Assembly: GCA_000697665.1 (NCBI GenBank)
Contig: KL197709.1
Location: 2,092,538 to 2,156,537 of the forward strand
DNA: 64,000 bases
Reading direction: 5' to 3'
Origin: Jaapia argillacea MUCL 33604
Taxonomy: Eukaryota > Basidiomycota > Agaricomycetes > Jaapiales > Jaapiaceae
The number at the start of each line of letters is the position of its first letter. Position 1 is the first letter of the stretch. The translations under genes were made by a program, and so were the position numbers. Positions 60,945 to 64,000 of the stretch are shown here, piece by piece. The notes under the pieces were generated by a model. It was not told the origin of the DNA. It was given only the letters and a program-made list of their open reading frames with translations, and ran no database searches.

Positions 60945-63900
60945 ATGACTATGGACCGCGACGACGACGACGAAGACTGGTCTACAAGCATCACTTCCCA
61001 CCCAATATTTTCACTACCAGACACCATTACAGCAGCTTCGTCCTCAAAGGATTTGTCTTTATTGGAACTCTCCACGAATACCCTACCCAAATACACCCAC
61101 GATGACCCAGAGGAGGATAGTCTGACACCTTCAGGGAGAAGACAGGTTATGGCGGTTAGGGATGTTGATTTGGTCGTTGCTGTTGGGAAGGAGCTTCGGA
61201 TGTCTTCGTTGAACGAGGGGAGGGGATCATCAGGTAAGGGACCCAGCAAGAAGACTTACAAGGTGCACTCTGAATTCCCACTGCTAGAGTTTTGTTCAAT
61301 CTAATATTTTTGGTGCAATAGGTTCTCCACACCCCCAACATTCAATTCGAGATTCACCAACTCGCCCTAAGTCCAAGCGGGAAACTCTTAGCTGTAGCAG
61401 GAGCCTTCCAAGTAGCTGTCGTCGTCTTGCCCCGGACTGGATTCTCAAGACTTGTCACTGCTACGATTGATTGCAAGTACGCGTGCATTCCCATCGAGGA
61501 GTATCTTATAACTCATTGGCACCCATCATCATCTGTGTTCAGGTCCATACAAATTGGACAGTTCTATCATGCCAGTGACACTGCCCCACCTATCGCCAAG
61601 ATTGAGTGGCATCCTTGGGGCGAAGCTGGGTCGACGCTCCTGGTCATGACCGTCGATGGGAAATTACGGTACCTGAATTTCCTTCCCTTTCCTTCTCTTT
61701 CGCCAACACGTCCCTCTGATTCAGAGAGTACGACATATCAATTGACACAGAAGAACCACAGCAAGTCCTCTCGTTTGTCCCAGAAAAGAAGAAGGCTAGG
61801 TCCTTCGTCGACGAAGATGAATCAGAACGAGAGGTTGGTTCTTTCACACTTGGGCAAGGAACAGCAGATTGGGGTCCTTTGACTGTTTACACACTAATGA
61901 AGAGCGGAGATGTTTACGCCATGTGTCCCTATATGCCTCAAAATGCGTGAGTCTTCCCCTCGCCTTTTCACTCCTAATTACTCATCCACTTGGATCGGCC
62001 TCGGACCCCAGGTCAATCCCGTCATCATACGTCCATGCCCTCGAATGTTTCGTAGCTGCCAAACAAGAATTTCTCTCCCAATCCAACCCAGATTCTGACA
62101 CGTCCTTCTCCACAATCTACTCCTACCAAACCAAATATGTATCAGCTCTCCTTAAGCAACTCCCGGCGGGTACTGCGTTCCCCTCGCCCTCTCGCTTGGT
62201 TTCGGTGCATCCACCGACTACAATCAAGAATAAGGTGAGGAGACAGGGTCCGTTTTTACTGCAACCTGCTCCCAGGGTGTTGGAGGGGAGTGAAGGAGGA
62301 GATGCGACTGATATCGTATATCTGAGTTTTGGGAGTGGGGATGAGGAGGGGGAGGAGGAGGAGAGAGATGGTAAACTGGGGGTTGTGTTGATCGCGTATA
62401 AGGATGGGAAAGTGGATGTCTGCTTAGACGTCGAAAAGGTCGAAGGGAGGTGGGAGTCTAAACAGGTAGGGTTTCGTCGCCTCTTGCGAACCACTCGTGC
62501 TGATATATCTCATTCATCAAGAATCCAGATTCTGACCTGCCGATGCTAGCTGTGTTCGAAACAATCGACCTGGGGCTCGTATCCACACTGTCGAAAGTAT
62601 CTCCACCACTGCTGGACCTTCTTCAGGGCAACCACCCAGTTTTCCATCCGGACCCGCTACGAGAAGACGTTGTTTTTGTTTATCATGCGTTTGGTGTGCA
62701 CGCGTTGCATTTGGGACCTCTGTTGGAGAGATTGGGTGAGGCTTTGAGGGGTGAGGACGACGCAGCATTGACGGAAGCTGTCAATCAGAGCGGGGGAACT
62801 GATGTGAAGCCTCTCCTGACGACGTTCTCTATTGAGCGAAGGTGCGTTACCCACTTTCTTGTGTCGTCTCGCAGACTTATCGTCTTGATATTGCTTGGGT
62901 AGATGCTCGAATCCTGTGATAGCCGTCTCGGTGCCCAACGATATTTATTTAACGTACAGTATCTTGATCCTTACCTCTGCTATGCGGACTATATCCCTTC
63001 CATTAAAACTACGAGCCGAGTCTCCTCCGCCGCCACCTATACCTCCGCCCGAAAAGGAAGCCCTGTCCACTCCCCAAACATCAGCGGGACTGACATTGTT
63101 ACCTCCAGTTGATGGGCCTCCAGCCTATGTGTCCCTCCTAGGCACCCAACCTTTCACAGAACCCCCGATCCTCTCTCGTCCCTCTGGTCTCCCCTCAAAT
63201 CCCCGCCTATCTCTCCCATCCTCCCCTTCGGGTCAGTTGATGATCACCCCCGATACCCTCCGCTACCTCGGTACAACAGTCCAACGATTCCATTCCCAGA
63301 TCCGAGAGATCCAACTGGCCCACTCTTCCGCCCAATCTCGCTCCACCCTCCAGCTTCAAGAATTTGAGAGGCAAAAACAAAAGTTCTCTGAGATTCGTGG
63401 GATGATTGAGGAGCTGAAGGGACCTCGACATGTTAAAGCCTCTGAGAGGTCGGAGAAGTTGAAGGAGAATCAGAAGGCTTTGGGTGGGAGGTTGGATAGG
63501 GTTTTGCAGGGGTTGATGGGGAAGGCTAGTCCGGAGTTGAGTGAGTATGAGGTTAAATGGTTTGAGGAGCTTGGGAGGATGAAGACTGAGGTGTTGGGGG
63601 CAGGAAGATGGGATGAGGGGTCTCTTGCTACGAGAGCGAAAGTGGTAAGTCTCGAGTTGGTGGATTTGATAGAGAATCTGATGGTTGACGTCTTATTTCT
63701 GTCGTATAGCTTCAGAGAGAGTATAATCGGTTGTTACCTGCGTTGGATGACATGCGGAAGAAGGAGGAGGCGAGGAGGCAGAAGCTTTCAGAGAACCAGC
63801 AGGGTCTGGGATTCAGTCAGGCATTCGAGCTTGGCGAACGATCAAATGAAGAGTAGGTTCTATTCCTTGCGCCCATCTCCAGCCATTATCATCGACTCGT

Positions 63901-64000
63901 TTATTGATCACATTCTTGATTGCTAGACGCGCGAGGATTCAAGATATCCAGAGTGAAGTGCTGAGGCTTGCTTCAAAGCTTGATGTCACACTGGGCCGTC
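60945..64000 (+). CDS. NUP82: Nucleoporin Nup82/Nup88 (partial, runs off the window)
   Basis: Cytoplasmic-side nuclear pore protein that anchors the mRNA export platform. MTMDRDDDDEDWSTSITSHPIF starts an N-terminal beta-propeller: VRDVDLVVAVGKELRM, QFEIHQLALSPSGKLLAVAGAFQVAVVVLP, IAKIEWHPWGEAGSTLLVMTVDGKLREYDI, TADWGPLTVYTLMKSGDVYAMCPYMP, LGVVLIAYKDGKVDVCLDVEKVEGRW and VVFVYHAFGVHALHLGPLLERL. After a Pro-rich linker the C-terminal coiled-coil half begins (LRYLGTTVQRFHSQIREIQLAHSSAQSRSTLQLQEFERQKQKF ...), typical of the Nup82 complex. About nine exons before the window ends inside LRLASKLDVTLGR; the stop is not reached. Confidence 0.87.

Overview
This is a nuclear window from a filamentous basidiomycete, probably Agaricomycotina. 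Nearly every gene is broken by many short introns (about 45-70 nt, GT...AG). The gene set is fungal: BCY1-type PKA regulator, YTP1, QDE-2-type Argonaute, MET10, COQ2. Several proteins (secreted GH9 endoglucanase with a membrane anchor, serine-rich one-pass membrane protein, CCCH protein pair) look typical of basidiomycetes. I cannot name the species.

Layout. 1-5 kb: unassigned sequence, a tRNA-Gly(GCC), an SDR oxidoreductase and a P-loop ATPase. 5-17 kb: RRP8 rRNA methyltransferase, GH9 endoglucanase, MET10 sulfite reductase alpha subunit and FUR1 uracil phosphoribosyltransferase. 17-25 kb: a Gfo/Idh/MocA oxidoreductase, a full Argonaute and a HERP/Usa1-like ubiquitin-domain membrane protein. 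26-36 kb: PKA regulatory subunit, Ser-rich membrane protein, an anion:cation symporter family MFS transporter and YTP1. 36-39 kb: COQ2 and Rho-GDI. 39-44 kb: two tandem, diverged coiled-coil/NYN-like/CCCH zinc-finger genes. 44.5-46.5 kb: CDT1. 46.6-52.4 kb: four tandem intronless alpha/beta hydrolases. 53-57 kb: a second Gfo/Idh/MocA gene and an unknown conserved gene. 57-60.8 kb: three proteasome genes (PRE3, RPN12, PRE10). 60.9 kb to the end: NUP82/NUP88, cut by the window edge.

Most genes are housekeeping. The accessory-looking part is 39-52.5 kb. It holds the CCCH pair, in which one copy differs at acidic positions of a possible nuclease domain. It also holds the hydrolase array, where the duplicated unit includes the flanks, and a 224-bp retroposon-like insertion with a 13-bp target-site duplication and a CAAA-repeat tail. 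The octamer TGACGCGT recurs in non-coding DNA, including two head-to-head promoters of the proteasome cluster. Exon structures were joined by eye from splice signals and protein family conservation, so inner boundaries are approximate unless stated.
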